Below are positions 45,943 through 56,037 of a stretch of 64,000 nt of DNA, in pieces. How positions within the stretch are numbered: position 1 is the stretch's first letter; every line of letters begins with the position of its first letter. The translations under genes were made by a program, and so were the position numbers. The notes below the pieces were generated by a model. That model saw only the letters and a program-made list of their open reading frames with translations. It did no database searches and was not told where the DNA came from. The stretch comes from Austropuccinia psidii (lineage: Eukaryota; Basidiomycota; Pucciniomycetes; Pucciniales; Sphaerophragmiaceae). The stretch spans positions 20,606,132-20,670,131 of the forward strand of contig JALGQZ010000018.1 in the NCBI GenBank assembly GCA_023105745.1, in the 5' to 3' direction.

Positions 45943-46016
45943 GCCACTGTGGCTGAAACTGGTGACCTTTCCAGGTTTAAGCTTCAGAGATCCTCTTACC
46001 AACTCTGCCAGTTGGC
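45943..46016 (-). other. tRNA-like segment (possible degenerate tRNA-Phe or SINE head) inside LTR-D
   Basis: 74 nt on the minus strand. Ends GCCAACTG...CAGTGGC pair over 7 bp with one bulged A. TGGCAGAGTTGG fits the pol III A-box. An anticodon-loop-like CTGAAGC (anticodon GAA) follows GATCT. The T-arm word is CAGTTTCAGCC here and GGGTTCAAGCC, closer to a B-box, in the copy at 5,335. The D-stem does not pair well and no CCA or terminator can be judged, so this is not a functional tRNA call. Confidence 0.35.
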
Positions 46017-46812
46017 CTTTTCTGAGACTTCCAAAATAGTGACTACATCCCCATTCCCCATTCCTTTTCTCTTCAAAAAGATTTTTCAAACCTACTAGCC
46101 TTGCAAAATTGCCTTGAAAGGGGACAATTATGCAAAAATAATAGGTAAAAACAACTTAAAACAAATTAATACATACCATATCCCTTCCAAAATCCAGTCC
46201 CACTGTTCATTTCTGCAGCTTCAATGACAAATTTGAGGGTTACATTAACAGAAAATTTGATGTAATATTGCCTTTCCAATTCAACAATAAATTATTTTAG
46301 TCTTCAAAAATTAATCATTTAATTATTTAAAGGAACTCAATGATGCTTATCCCTTCTTTGGGTGGTTCATAACAGCAAAAATATATGAAATTTCCCAAAA
46401 TTTTTACCTCAAAAGTATTTTGTTCCATGCCTTTAACCTTCTACTTCCCCTATGATGCCTACAGCTCTTCTCTTTATTAATTGGAATCCTCATTGTGACT
46501 CTTATTATATTAATCACTCAATTGCTTATAATTAAGCATATTGAAAAAATTATTTACAGAGAAAATTGAAAAATGTCTTTGATTTGGGTACTGTCCATCA
46601 CAATTGTGTGTTGGATGGTGCAGTGGGGTGACACTGGTGGAGGAAACCTGTGGTGAATTTTCCTTAATTAATATATCATTTGTGTTCTTCCATGCTTATT
46701 TTACTGTTATTTTCCCTCAAAGGTGAATTCATACTATTGATATCCTCTTTTATATAGATAATTACCATAAAAGTAAAACAGTTATTCAGCTGAGCTGTTA
46801 TGCTATACCACA

Positions 46813-48017
46813 ATATGAGGTGTCAATTATTACAGGTGTGTACGGTAAAAAATCAATTGAATTACATATGTAAATTCTAATCATAATACATGATGAGGAA
46901 TTAAAGAAAAAATAAATTGGAAAGGTTGATTCTGGGGGAAAGGAATCTTGGCTCCAAGGGGGAGCCAGACCCCCAAATTCCTTGCTGACAGGCATGATAT
47001 TTCAAACTCCACACAAACTTTTAGCACTTTTGGCCTGGAATTGAGTCACAGGGTCTGTGTCTCAATTGATGATGAGGTTATGATATCAACCAGGGCAGTT
47101 TTAACTGTTTCCAGGAGGGTAAAACTACCCTTAAGATAAATCAAACATTGTAAAAACAGGTTTGACTGGTTTTGACGTCTCTTAAACACATTCCAACATG
47201 TTTTTAAGGCTTAAAACCAGTTATTACTATAGCAATGGCTGATATGAGGGTTCAAAATGGCTAAAATTAGCTCTTTTTTGGGTTAAACCAGGGTACAATG
47301 ATTCCATAATTGACTTTTCTGTTGTCAGAGTGTTTTCCACGACCGACAAGAGAAAATTTTACCTTTTTAGTAAGAGAACTGGTAGCCATAAAAGAATGTC
47401 TTCTTTGCCCCACTTTTCTCTTCATGTTAGAATATTTTCCTTTTATAATTAGTTTAAACACTGTTAAACCAATCAACAAATGATTCCAACCACCCTTTGT
47501 AAAAAATTTCAAATTTTCTAACCATGTGAAAAAATGAAAAATAATTAAAATCATTTTTTGTAACTCTTATAATCATTTTTACCCCTTGAACCACCCCATA
47601 ACTGAATTAAAGCATCTTTCATCACTTTTAGCTTTGTCACTTTGTTTCCAAATTCACTTTGGTCACTTTTGGGCATGTTTTCTGTTTAATAATATCTTAA
47701 AAGACTCTGTTCTTATATTAATTTCCTGTAGTCCTTTTCTCAATTAATTTCAATTGAAATTTCTCTTGAAGAAATTTCTTTTGGAGTCTTAAATATCTCT
47801 TGTAGAGTATTTTGGGATAAATTTTTATTTTTGGTAAAACAATAAAGCTTTATAATATTATTGTTTTATACTAATAAAGTTAAAAAAATAAAGTTGGCTT
47901 TTTTTCTCTTAAAAATCTTATTTCATACTATTTTCTAATCAATTTTTACCTTAAGCAAATTTTGAGGACAGGAAAAGTACTTTATTTTTAATCAAAGTTT
48001 CATCTCCACACCTTACA
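46813..48017 (+). repeat. 5' LTR of gypsy A, second piece to its end
   Basis: Continues the LTR after the nested LTR-D: ATATGAGGTGTCAATTATTA, GGAAAGGAATCTTGGCTCC, then AAAATCTTATTTCATAC... and ends ATCTCCACACCTTACA at 48,017, matching the 3' LTR end at 56,005. A TATA-like CATAAAAG lies at 47,387-47,394 (TATAAAAG at 55,469 in the 3' LTR). Confidence 0.9.
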
Positions 48018-48490
48018 TTTGGGTCCTAAGCCATGATATTTTACCTGTTAAATATATTTTTACTCTTTTTAAATCCTTTTTCTTATATTGAAAAATTTAA
48101 AAACCCCATAAAAAATACCTATAATTTAAAAATTTCATAAAAAATGAAACTTTTTTCTATTATAACTGAGGCTTTATTTTTCATTTCTCTTTTGAAAAAT
48201 CCTTTTTTTGACTTAAATAATTGCTTTTTTCATTAATTTTCGTGTCTGACAAAGCTGTAAGACAAGAAAATATTGAAACTGCATCAACAGCTATTAGCAT
48301 TATTCCTGCCAGTAATGCTGATTCTGACTATAATAGCACAGTTATTATAGCTCAGAACAATCAACCAGAGCCAATTTCCTCTGAATTAATTAAATTGGAC
48401 ATAAGTAATACCCTTCAAAAGGCAAATAATTTGACCAATAGTAAGTTTTTTGATGTACAATTACTATTTTTAAGCTTTTAATCATAAAAT
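48018..48490 (+). other. gypsy A primer-binding region and leader
   Basis: Directly after the LTR end comes TTTGGGTCCTAAGCCATG. TGGGTCCTAAGCC from 48,020 has the TGG start expected of a site complementary to a tRNA 3' end; the tRNA is not identified. The leader then runs AT-rich to the gag start. An 86-residue frame (48,221-48,481, S/T/N-rich) may be a short upstream ORF of unknown role. Confidence 0.45.
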
Positions 48491-50570
48491 ATGCCTTCAA
48501 CCAGATCAGGAGCCAGCTATAACCCCTAAAACAGCTCCCAAAAAGGTTATAGACATGATTATGGCAGAAGCCAATCAGTTACAGAAGAACAAGGGTCAGT
48601 AAATGGATCCCAAACTGACAAATTATGTGATTCTGAATCTGATAATACTTTCTTACATTCAAACAGAGCTGACACTGCCACAAGAAGCCTCAGTTGACAC
48701 ATAAAAAGCCAGCCAGAAGGCCTACAACAATGCATTGCAGCACAAAGAGTACCAGATCCTTGCAGATCTGTGGGAAAACTTCATAAATTCTTACCTGACT
48801 GTGAGAAAATTGCTGGGCCATCCCAACAATTGCAAGTTACTCAATGGATTTAATCCATTGATTGAGAAGTAAAACATGATGCTTTTAACAGCAGAATGGA
48901 GGAAAAACAACCCTCCACCACCCAAGCAAGTGCCAATAACAACTTCAGTAGCCAGAAGCAGCAATTCCAATGTTAAAAAGCAGCCACAAACTCAGAAAAA
49001 GGGCAAAGGCAAGGAAAAAGCCACAAAGCCTTACAGCCAGGGCTACAGAATCCTAAAGATTCAACAGGATGCCATGGAAAATGTATTTCAAATGGCCAGA
49101 ACAATGATGAAATTGCAGAAAAAGGAGGGAGCAAGATTAAAATATCAGAAATTATTTCTGATATTCTGGATGGCATTCCAAACTTGTATAAATCTATAAA
49201 TGACATGAAAATTCATATTTCTGATAAAAATTCATCAATTTGTAACAACCTTAAGACAAATGGCTTAAGTCTGAGCCAAATAAATGATACACTTATGTGT
49301 TTTGAAAAGGTTTTAATATCAATTAAAACTTCCAATAATGACAATTCATTTGGAAATAAGTTAAATGAACAATCTGCCATTATTAGAGAATTTACAGACA
49401 AATATTCTAAATTCAATATTGATGACATAATTGAAACAAGAATCAAACAAGCCATAAATATTATCAAAGATAATAAGAACGTCCTAGTGACATTGCAAAT
49501 TCATTTACTGAAGTAAAGACATATACAATTTCCTTGTAAAAGTGTTTTGACACATCACAACAGGAAGAAGTATCAAAATTAACAACAAAATTGACTCAAG
49601 TCACTTCCCATAATACTAGACAGACAGAATTATGGCAAGAATTAACACATATACAGAGCTTCCAACATGAGTTCAGAAATTCTCAAAGGTGTAGCAACGG
49701 TGAAATGAATGATGTTGAACAATTACTGCACACCTTACCTAGAATTTCTTCACCTCCAAATCAAAATGAGGGTACAAGAATTCCCAATTCACAAGTATTG
49801 TATGTTGAGAATTCATAGTTAAAAAATGAATTTTCCACTTCTTTTCATAACTTGGAACCATCAATGGGCCAAGAACTCTTGAAAGAAGTACTAAAACTTA
49901 AAGAATGGCCTCACTTCAGTGGGGAAGGAGAATATGACCATTTGGAATTCATCAGAGGTATAGACATGATTAAAGAAGATTTTGAATTACCTTACAGATT
50001 GGTAACAGGCAGATTTAACACCTTGTTTACCAGATCAGCCCACAGATGGTATATAAAATTAAGACAGGCACATGGAAACCAAGGTTGGACTTGGTGGAAA
50101 ACCCAAATTATCAACAAATGGGACAATGATTCTTGGAGATTTGAGGTTGAACAGTCTTTGAATCTGCTAAATTTGATTCTGAAAAATACAAAGCTTTACC
50201 ATGGTTTTGCCAACAGGAAGATAGATTAACAGCATTATATTCTGAAATGTCAGAATTTATTATTCACACAAAACTTCTAAGACAATGTGGAGGTGACGTA
50301 GAGCATGATGTCAAAACCAGGACTACTGAACAATCTTCAGCAGAAGATATCATGAATATAGTGGAAGAAGTAACCACCAGAACCAGAATTGGTTCTAGTA
50401 GAGTGAATATCAAAACAAATTTCAATAAACCTTGGAAAGATTATTTGGACAAAAAACCCAAAGAAAATTCTAATAATATTAAGTATAAATCTGTAGATGT
50501 AATGAGAAAGTGCCATATTTGCCAAAGCACCACACATTTGGCTAATACATGTCCCAAGAAGGGGAAATAA
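48491..50570 (+). pseudogene. gypsy A Gag with zinc knuckle (broken)
   Basis: The start MPSTRSGASYNP at 48,491 begins a frame with several stops: a disordered Q/S-rich N-terminus, then ISDILDGIPNLYKSINDMKI and a long N/K/I-rich coiled-coil-like part to ~49,490. After frame changes, the conserved Gag core is at 49,852-50,229: LKEWPHFSGEGEYDHLEFIR, GRFNTLFTRSAHRWYIKLRQ and HGNQGWTWWKTQIINKW. The last piece (50,247-50,570) has SSAEDIMNIVEEVTTRTRIG and the nucleic-acid-binding CCHC knuckle CHICQSTTHLANTC. A one-base loss at ~50,565 ends the frame in a stop; the next frame continues toward protease, so Gag and Pol were probably one ORF. Comparable copies are, from memory, abundant in A. psidii. 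Confidence 0.85.
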
Positions 50571-50604
50571 ATGAAATTGACATTGAAAAGGATGAGGTAC
50601 ATGA

Positions 50605-52033
50605 TGTCAGCCTGTGACTCAAACCAGAGCACAAGCATGACAGCCACATAACATAAATCAATGGTATTGCCAAGATACCACAAAAAATGGAACTGAGCCA
50701 AATCCGCTCAAAAGGTATAAAACAAGAGAGGAAACTCACCTCTTTCCAAATATACTAGTCCCATCATCATAAGAAAAAGAATAACAAAGTTATTCCTGCT
50801 CAAAGTTGTTTCTACGCATAAACCGTAATTTTCACCTCACATCTAAAATCCAGAGGAAGAGGCTTAACCCCATCAAATGGGTATTCAAAATGGATACCTA
50901 AGTCAGGGCTATTCAATAGTACTAGCTAAACTGAGCTAGCGCCAGAATTACGGAAGTTATGACTGAAATAAGGTCAAATAAGGGTGAATAAAATATTCAC
51001 CTCTCATCTAACTTCTACAGTTTCAGTTGGAGATACCTAAAGTGAGGTCTTTTTGGAAAGCGCACAATACAGGCTATCAGTTGGTGCCATCCATTTCCAC
51101 ATATCTCATATAGAACAAAAGCTATAGGGAAAACAAGCTCCATACAGTTTTTAAGTAAAACATATATATGTACAAAACTCTTATACATGGCATAAATACT
51201 TAATGATAGCTGTATCAAATGAGGTACCATCGTGAAGACCACATCCAGGGATACACAATGAACCAACGTTGAGCTTGATATCTCAAAAACTGACAAAGTT
51301 ATGGCAGTTTTAAGCTCAAAATCTCACAGTTAGACCAATACAGTTTTACTGTGGGATATTCTCCCATAAGTATGATTATGAGGTGTCAAAGAGACAAAGA
51401 GGCATTTTTATACTTCAATACCTCATAGTTAATTCAATACTGGGGTCTCATACAGGTTCTCTACAGCATTCTAGGCGTCATATATGTCAGAAGAGGGCTA
51501 TGTGGTCCCCAGATAAAAATGTTCACCCTGTATAGGTGAAAACTGCCCAGATGTGGTTTCAAAATCACATATGAGCCCAATACAGAGCATACAGGAACTA
51601 TTAAAGCCACAAGCCAGTACTATAAAGTGAAAAACTCTTCACTTCCTCTATGTGGATGGTCTAGAGGGCCATTCCACCCCATTTTAGGATAAAAGGAGGC
51701 CTTTTCTTCACCAGAAAAGGTTTACCCTTCCTGCTCTTGAATTCCCACGTAGTACAACTGTCAAAAACAGTTATACTCTTGGAAAATAATCAGGTTATAC
51801 TTTAAATTCTTAAGTATTGTAGTTCTTATTATAATAATCCAACTGGTAAGACTGCACCCAGGGCTTTCAAAAGTGCTCACCACCACCATTTCACAATAGT
51901 AAAGCCCTTATTATTCAATTTTAAACTTTTATTATCCATTATAAAATTCTTTTAAATTAATTTAACTGTGTCACATTCATAGTTAAAGTTGTGAATAGCC
52001 TTATTACACCTTCATCATAGACTCTGCCTGACA
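50605..52033 (+). repeat. solo LTR, family B, in the gypsy A gag-pol (TSD CATGA)
   Basis: 1,429 bp, TGTCAGCCTGTGACTC...GACTCTGCCTGACA, with TGTCAG/CTGACA inverted ends. CATGA precedes (50,600-50,604) and follows (52,034-52,038). Removing the LTR and one CATGA joins the acidic gag-pol linker in frame. A TATA-like GATAAAAG is at 51,688. Closest full relative: the 3' LTR at 62,003-63,419. Confidence 0.93.
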
Positions 52034-54230
52034 CATGAAGAAAATTCAGATGATGAATCATCAATATTTTCTGAATCTTAAAAGGATATAAAAAATATCA
52101 ATTCCGCTTTTGATATCATGGAATCTTATTCCCACTTGCCACAATTAAGCAATGGTCAACTTGATTTATCAAAAGTTCAACATGCACAACTAGTGAAAAT
52201 TAAACTAAACAGGGGAAAAGTTTATACAGCTGGTAACTCCTGTATAACAGAAGTGGTAATAGACAACAAACCCACCAAGATTTTACTTTACCCAGGAGCC
52301 TTCTGCTCTTTTGTTGGAAAATCTTTTCTTAAGACTTGTGTGCCAAATTTTTGAGATCAATTATTGCCACTTGATGGCATAAAATTTGACAGTGCAAGTA
52401 GTCTAATGAAAGCATTGGGAATATTTGAGACTACTCTCATATTTCCACATATAAATGGCCATCTAAGGATAACTGTTGCATTTGTTGTTATGGAAAATTG
52501 CTTTAGTACCCATTTTATATTGGGAAATGACTCTTTGATCATGTATGGCATAGACCTACATAGCAACAAAGACAGATACTTTACTATTGGGGACAATAAG
52601 CATCAAACATTTGCCTTTTTACCATTTAAAAGACAAATTACAGTGAACAAAGTATTAAAAGAAGTTTCTTCACAGATTCCAATAGAAGGAATCAGTGTTA
52701 CAGATCTGAACACAACATTCTTTGATGAAGTAAGAAACAGCTATACTCAAGATAATAATTGTAGCATCCTATGCCAATTGCTTACTAAAGACTATAAAGA
52801 CAACTCTTTGATACATGCTTCAGATGAAATATGGAAGAAACATATGATGAAGCAGATTCCACTTACTGGATGGTATACTTTACCACAGAACTAAGCATAC
52901 ATGTGTAATGGCAGTTGTGGACAGGTCCTTAATAAATCTCCCCTTCTCAGAACATCTGTCTGAGGACAGGAAAAGAGAAAAGATAAAGACAAGTATATGG
53001 TAGCCAATGTGGCAGAAAGATTTGGCATAGTATTGCAAAACCTGTGACATATGTCAAAAGGCTAATAAATCCACTGGCAAAAGACTTGGAAATATGATGA
53101 AAATACAAGAACCCGGCAAGCCTTGGGAAATTGTCCATATGGTTTGGGTAACTGGCCTACCACCAGGGGGTGATAGAAGTCATAATGCATGCCTATTGAT
53201 TGTTGACAGATTTAGTAATACTTCAATCTTTCTACCATGTCACAAGGATGATCCAGCCATGGATACAGCTCTTCTAATATGGAATAGAGTAATATCATTA
53301 GTGACAGAGATCCCAAGTTCACCTCAGCACTATGGACAAATCTTCACCAATTATTTGGAAAAAAAATTCCTTCTCTACAGCCTACCACCCACAAGCTGAT
53401 GGACTGGCTGAAAGAATGATCCAAACGTTGTAAGATATGGTAAGAAGAGTTTGTGCATATGGGCTTTAATTTAAGGATTGTGATGGGTTCAACCATGATT
53501 GGTATACTCCCTTACCAGCACTGGAATTGACATACAAAACGTCCTTTCATGCAAGTACCAATCAAACTCCTGCTATTCTAGAGAAGGGATGGAATCCCAA
53601 ATTACCCCAAGATGCATTAAGGAAGGATTTGGTTGAAGTAAATCCCACAGCTGGTAGCTTTAAAGGAATGCTAAACAAATCTAGAAAGCATGCAATAAGG
53701 TGCATGGAGGACTCATTTGCATATGCCAAAGACAAATGCGACAAATCACATTCCACTCCAGCTTTCAAAGTGGAGGATTGAGTACTTGTATCCACCACTA
53801 ACTTCAATAACATCAAGGGATGTAAAAGGCTGAGTGGCTCCTTTTCAGGACCTTTTTCCATTGAAGCCCTCCATGGGTAAAATTCAATTGAAGTAGAATT
53901 ATCTGAGGAACTTAGCAATAAGCATCCTACATTTCCAGTAAGCTTGGTGAAGCCATATAAGTCTAGTGATGCTGAGAGATTTCCTTTTAGAAATATATTT
54001 CCCCAGCATATACCTCCTATTGAATCTTCTGGAGCCAAGAAAATCACCAAAGTTATCAAAGAAAGGTAGTTAAGAACCAAGAAAATCACCAAAGTTCTCA
54101 AAGAAAGAAAGTTAAGAACCAAGAAAATAAGGGAATACCTTGTTAGGTACAGTGACCCAGCTTGTGAAGATGAATGGTTAGCATAAAATGACATACCTGA
54201 AGCTACTAAACTTCTCAGAAGGTTTGGACA
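52034..54230 (+). pseudogene. gypsy A Pol: protease and integrase, RT/RNase H deleted
   Basis: Protease: ITEVVIDNKPTKILLYPGAF, CSFVGKSFL, where the catalytic D-[ST]-G is YPG. Its distal part is CFSTHFILGNDSLIMYGIDL. After FKRQITVNKV (~52,655) the frame passes directly to LKEVSSQIPIEGISVTDLNT, which belongs just before integrase, so about 2 kb of RT and RNase H are missing in frame. Integrase: zinc-finger CDICQKANK, then IVHMVWVTGLPPGG (the first catalytic Asp of MDWVTG is Val), [11 protein letters not shown] in a shifted frame, and [13 protein letters not shown] with the Glu kept. C-terminal GCKRLSGSFSGPF, a PVSLVKPYKSS segment and a chromodomain-like RTKKIREYLVRYSDPACEDE end it. Several stops. 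Confidence 0.88.
54035..54126 (+). repeat. 42-bp tandem duplication in the chromodomain-like tail
   Basis: CCAAGAAAATCACCAAAGTT starts at 54,035 and 54,077, and a partial CCAAGAAAATAAG at 54,119, exactly 42 bp apart. It doubles a KKITKVLKERKLRT-type segment in frame. The minus-strand family A copy (near 150-300) shows this segment once. Confidence 0.8.
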
Positions 54231-54269
54231 CACTAGAAATAACAATATTACAAAGTAATATTCTTTTTT

Positions 54270-54281
54270 AGGGGGAGGTAA
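54270..54281 (+). other. polypurine tract of gypsy A
   Basis: AGGGGGAGGTAA directly before the 3' LTR TG, preceded by a T-rich run (TTCTTTTTT). Standard plus-strand priming site layout. Confidence 0.8.
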
Positions 54282-56005
54282 TGTGAGCCTTAGATGTATT
54301 TTCAGATACCCAAAAGACCACAAATAATAAAATAATATGCAATTATAAATAAATAAATTTATTTATATTATCAAAACAAAAATTAAAAATATAAATATAA
54401 TTTTATGCACAAAAAAAAATTGAAAATTTAATTATAATTTAACAGTAAAATTACATTGAATTTTAAATTTGTGAAAACACATTTTTACTTGAAAAAATTA
54501 AGTAAAAAGTAATTTTCAACAAAAATACCAAAATCAGAATATTTTTGGAAAAAAGTTAAATAAAAATTATCATAACTTTTTATCCTACAAATAAACATAT
54601 GAAAATTATTTTACCATTGAACTTCTCATAAAAAATAAGGTGGGGTCACCTCTGGGTAAAAATTCTGTAACTCAACTCTAAATAAGCTTAAATTAAGTTT
54701 TTAGTATTTTCTGTACAAAAGTTAAAAATCCTCAAAACCTTAATTGAATTCACATCAAATGTGGTGTTAAACATCAATATTTGTGTTAAAATTGAGGTGT
54801 TTTGTGTGGTTTGGAAGCTATGAGGAATTGAAGTATTCTCAATTGAAATGTCAAAATGTGCATGTGTGTTACATAAGTGAATTTTAATTTAAATATGAGG
54901 TGTCAATTATTACAGTTGGGTACTTTAAAAACTTAATTGGATTACATATGTAAATTATAAGTATAATACATGATGAGGAATTAAAGAAAAAATAAATTGG
55001 AAAGATTGATTCTGGGGGGGAAAGGAATCTTGGCTCCAAGGGGGAGCCAGACCCCCAAATTCCTTGCTGACAGGCATGAGATTTCAAAATCCACACAAAA
55101 TCTCATCACTTTTGGCCTGGAATTGAGTCACAGGGTCTGTGTCTCAATCAATGATGAGGTTTTGATACCAACCAGGACAGTTTTAACTGTTGGCAGGAGG
55201 ATAAAACTACCCTTAAGATAAAGCAAACATTGGAAAAACAGTTTTAACTGGTTTTGACGTCTCTTAAACACATCCTGAAATGTTTTTAAGGCTTAAAACC
55301 AGGTATTACTATAGCAATGGCTGATGTGAGGGTCCAAAACGGCTAAAATTAGCACTTTTTTGGGCTAAACCGGGGTTCAATTATTCCATAATTGGCTTTT
55401 CTGTTGTCAGAGTGTTTTCCACAACCGTCAAGAGCAAATTTTACTTTTGGAGTAAGAGAATTGGTTGCTATAAAAGAATGTCTTCTTTGCCCCACTTTTC
55501 TCTTCATGTTAGAATATTTTCCTTTTATAATTAGTTTAAACACTGTTAAACCAATCAACCACATGAAAAATAATTAAAATCATTTTTTGTAACTCTTATA
55601 ATCATTTTTACCCCTTGAACCACCCAATAAGTGAATTAAAGCATCTTTTATCACTGTTAGCTTTGTCACTTTGGTTGCTTTTGGGCATGTTTTCTCTTTA
55701 ATAATCTTTTCATGGAATCTGTTCTTATATCAATTGCCTGCAGTCCTTTGCCCAATTAATTCCAATTGAAATCGCTCTTGAAGAAATTTCATTTGTAGCC
55801 TTAAATATCTCTTGTAGAGTATTTTTGGTAAAACAATAAATCTTTATAATATTATTGTTTTATACTAATAGATTTAAAGAAATTGGCATTTTTTCTCTTA
55901 AAAATCTTATTCAATAATTTTTTTAATCAATTTTTATCTTAAAAATATTTTGATGAAAGGAAAAGTACTTGATTTTTAATCAAAGTTTCATATCCACACC
56001 TTACA
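54282..56005 (+). repeat. 3' LTR of gypsy A (family A, 1,724 bp)
   Basis: TGTGAGCCTTAGATGTA...TATCCACACCTTACA. Complete and uninterrupted, it serves as reference for the split 5' LTR (43,890-48,017), the fragment at 7,674 and the piece at 1-134. TATAAAAG at 55,469-55,476 is the likely promoter. Right flank AAGAA cannot be matched because the 5' LTR has lost its left end. The DNA on the right is gypsy B coding sequence, so gypsy A inserted into gypsy B. Confidence 0.92.
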
Positions 56006-56037
56006 AAGAACCAAGTTAAGAATTTCTAGTGGAGTAC

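Larger units (their letters stand above)
44150..46812 (-). repeat. solo LTR, family D, nested in the gypsy A 5' LTR
   Basis: 2,663 bp, TGTGGGAACTCC...GCTATACCACA, with perfect 5-bp inverted ends (TGTGG/CCACA). The flanks read ACATAT before and ATATGAGG after; the uninterrupted 3' LTR reads AAATATGAGG, so ATAT was duplicated (possibly 5 bp with one change). Its promoter lies on the minus strand (45,407), so the LTR points left. It contains the intact form of the tRNA-like segment. It shows what the copy at 3,320 looked like before its MITE insertion. Confidence 0.9.

Noticed and set aside
47267..47554. reading frames repeated in both gypsy A LTRs (also 55,349-55,577)
   Set aside because: Present twice only because the LTR is duplicated; they overlap the TATA region and show no domain.
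50560..50575. programmed -1 frameshift between Gag and Pol
   Set aside because: AAGGGGAAATAA is not a proper slippery heptamer, and the shift is explained by loss of one base in a degenerate copy that has other random frame breaks.
53562..54323. 253-residue minus-strand ORF
   Set aside because: Antisense shadow of the gypsy A integrase C-terminus on the plus strand.
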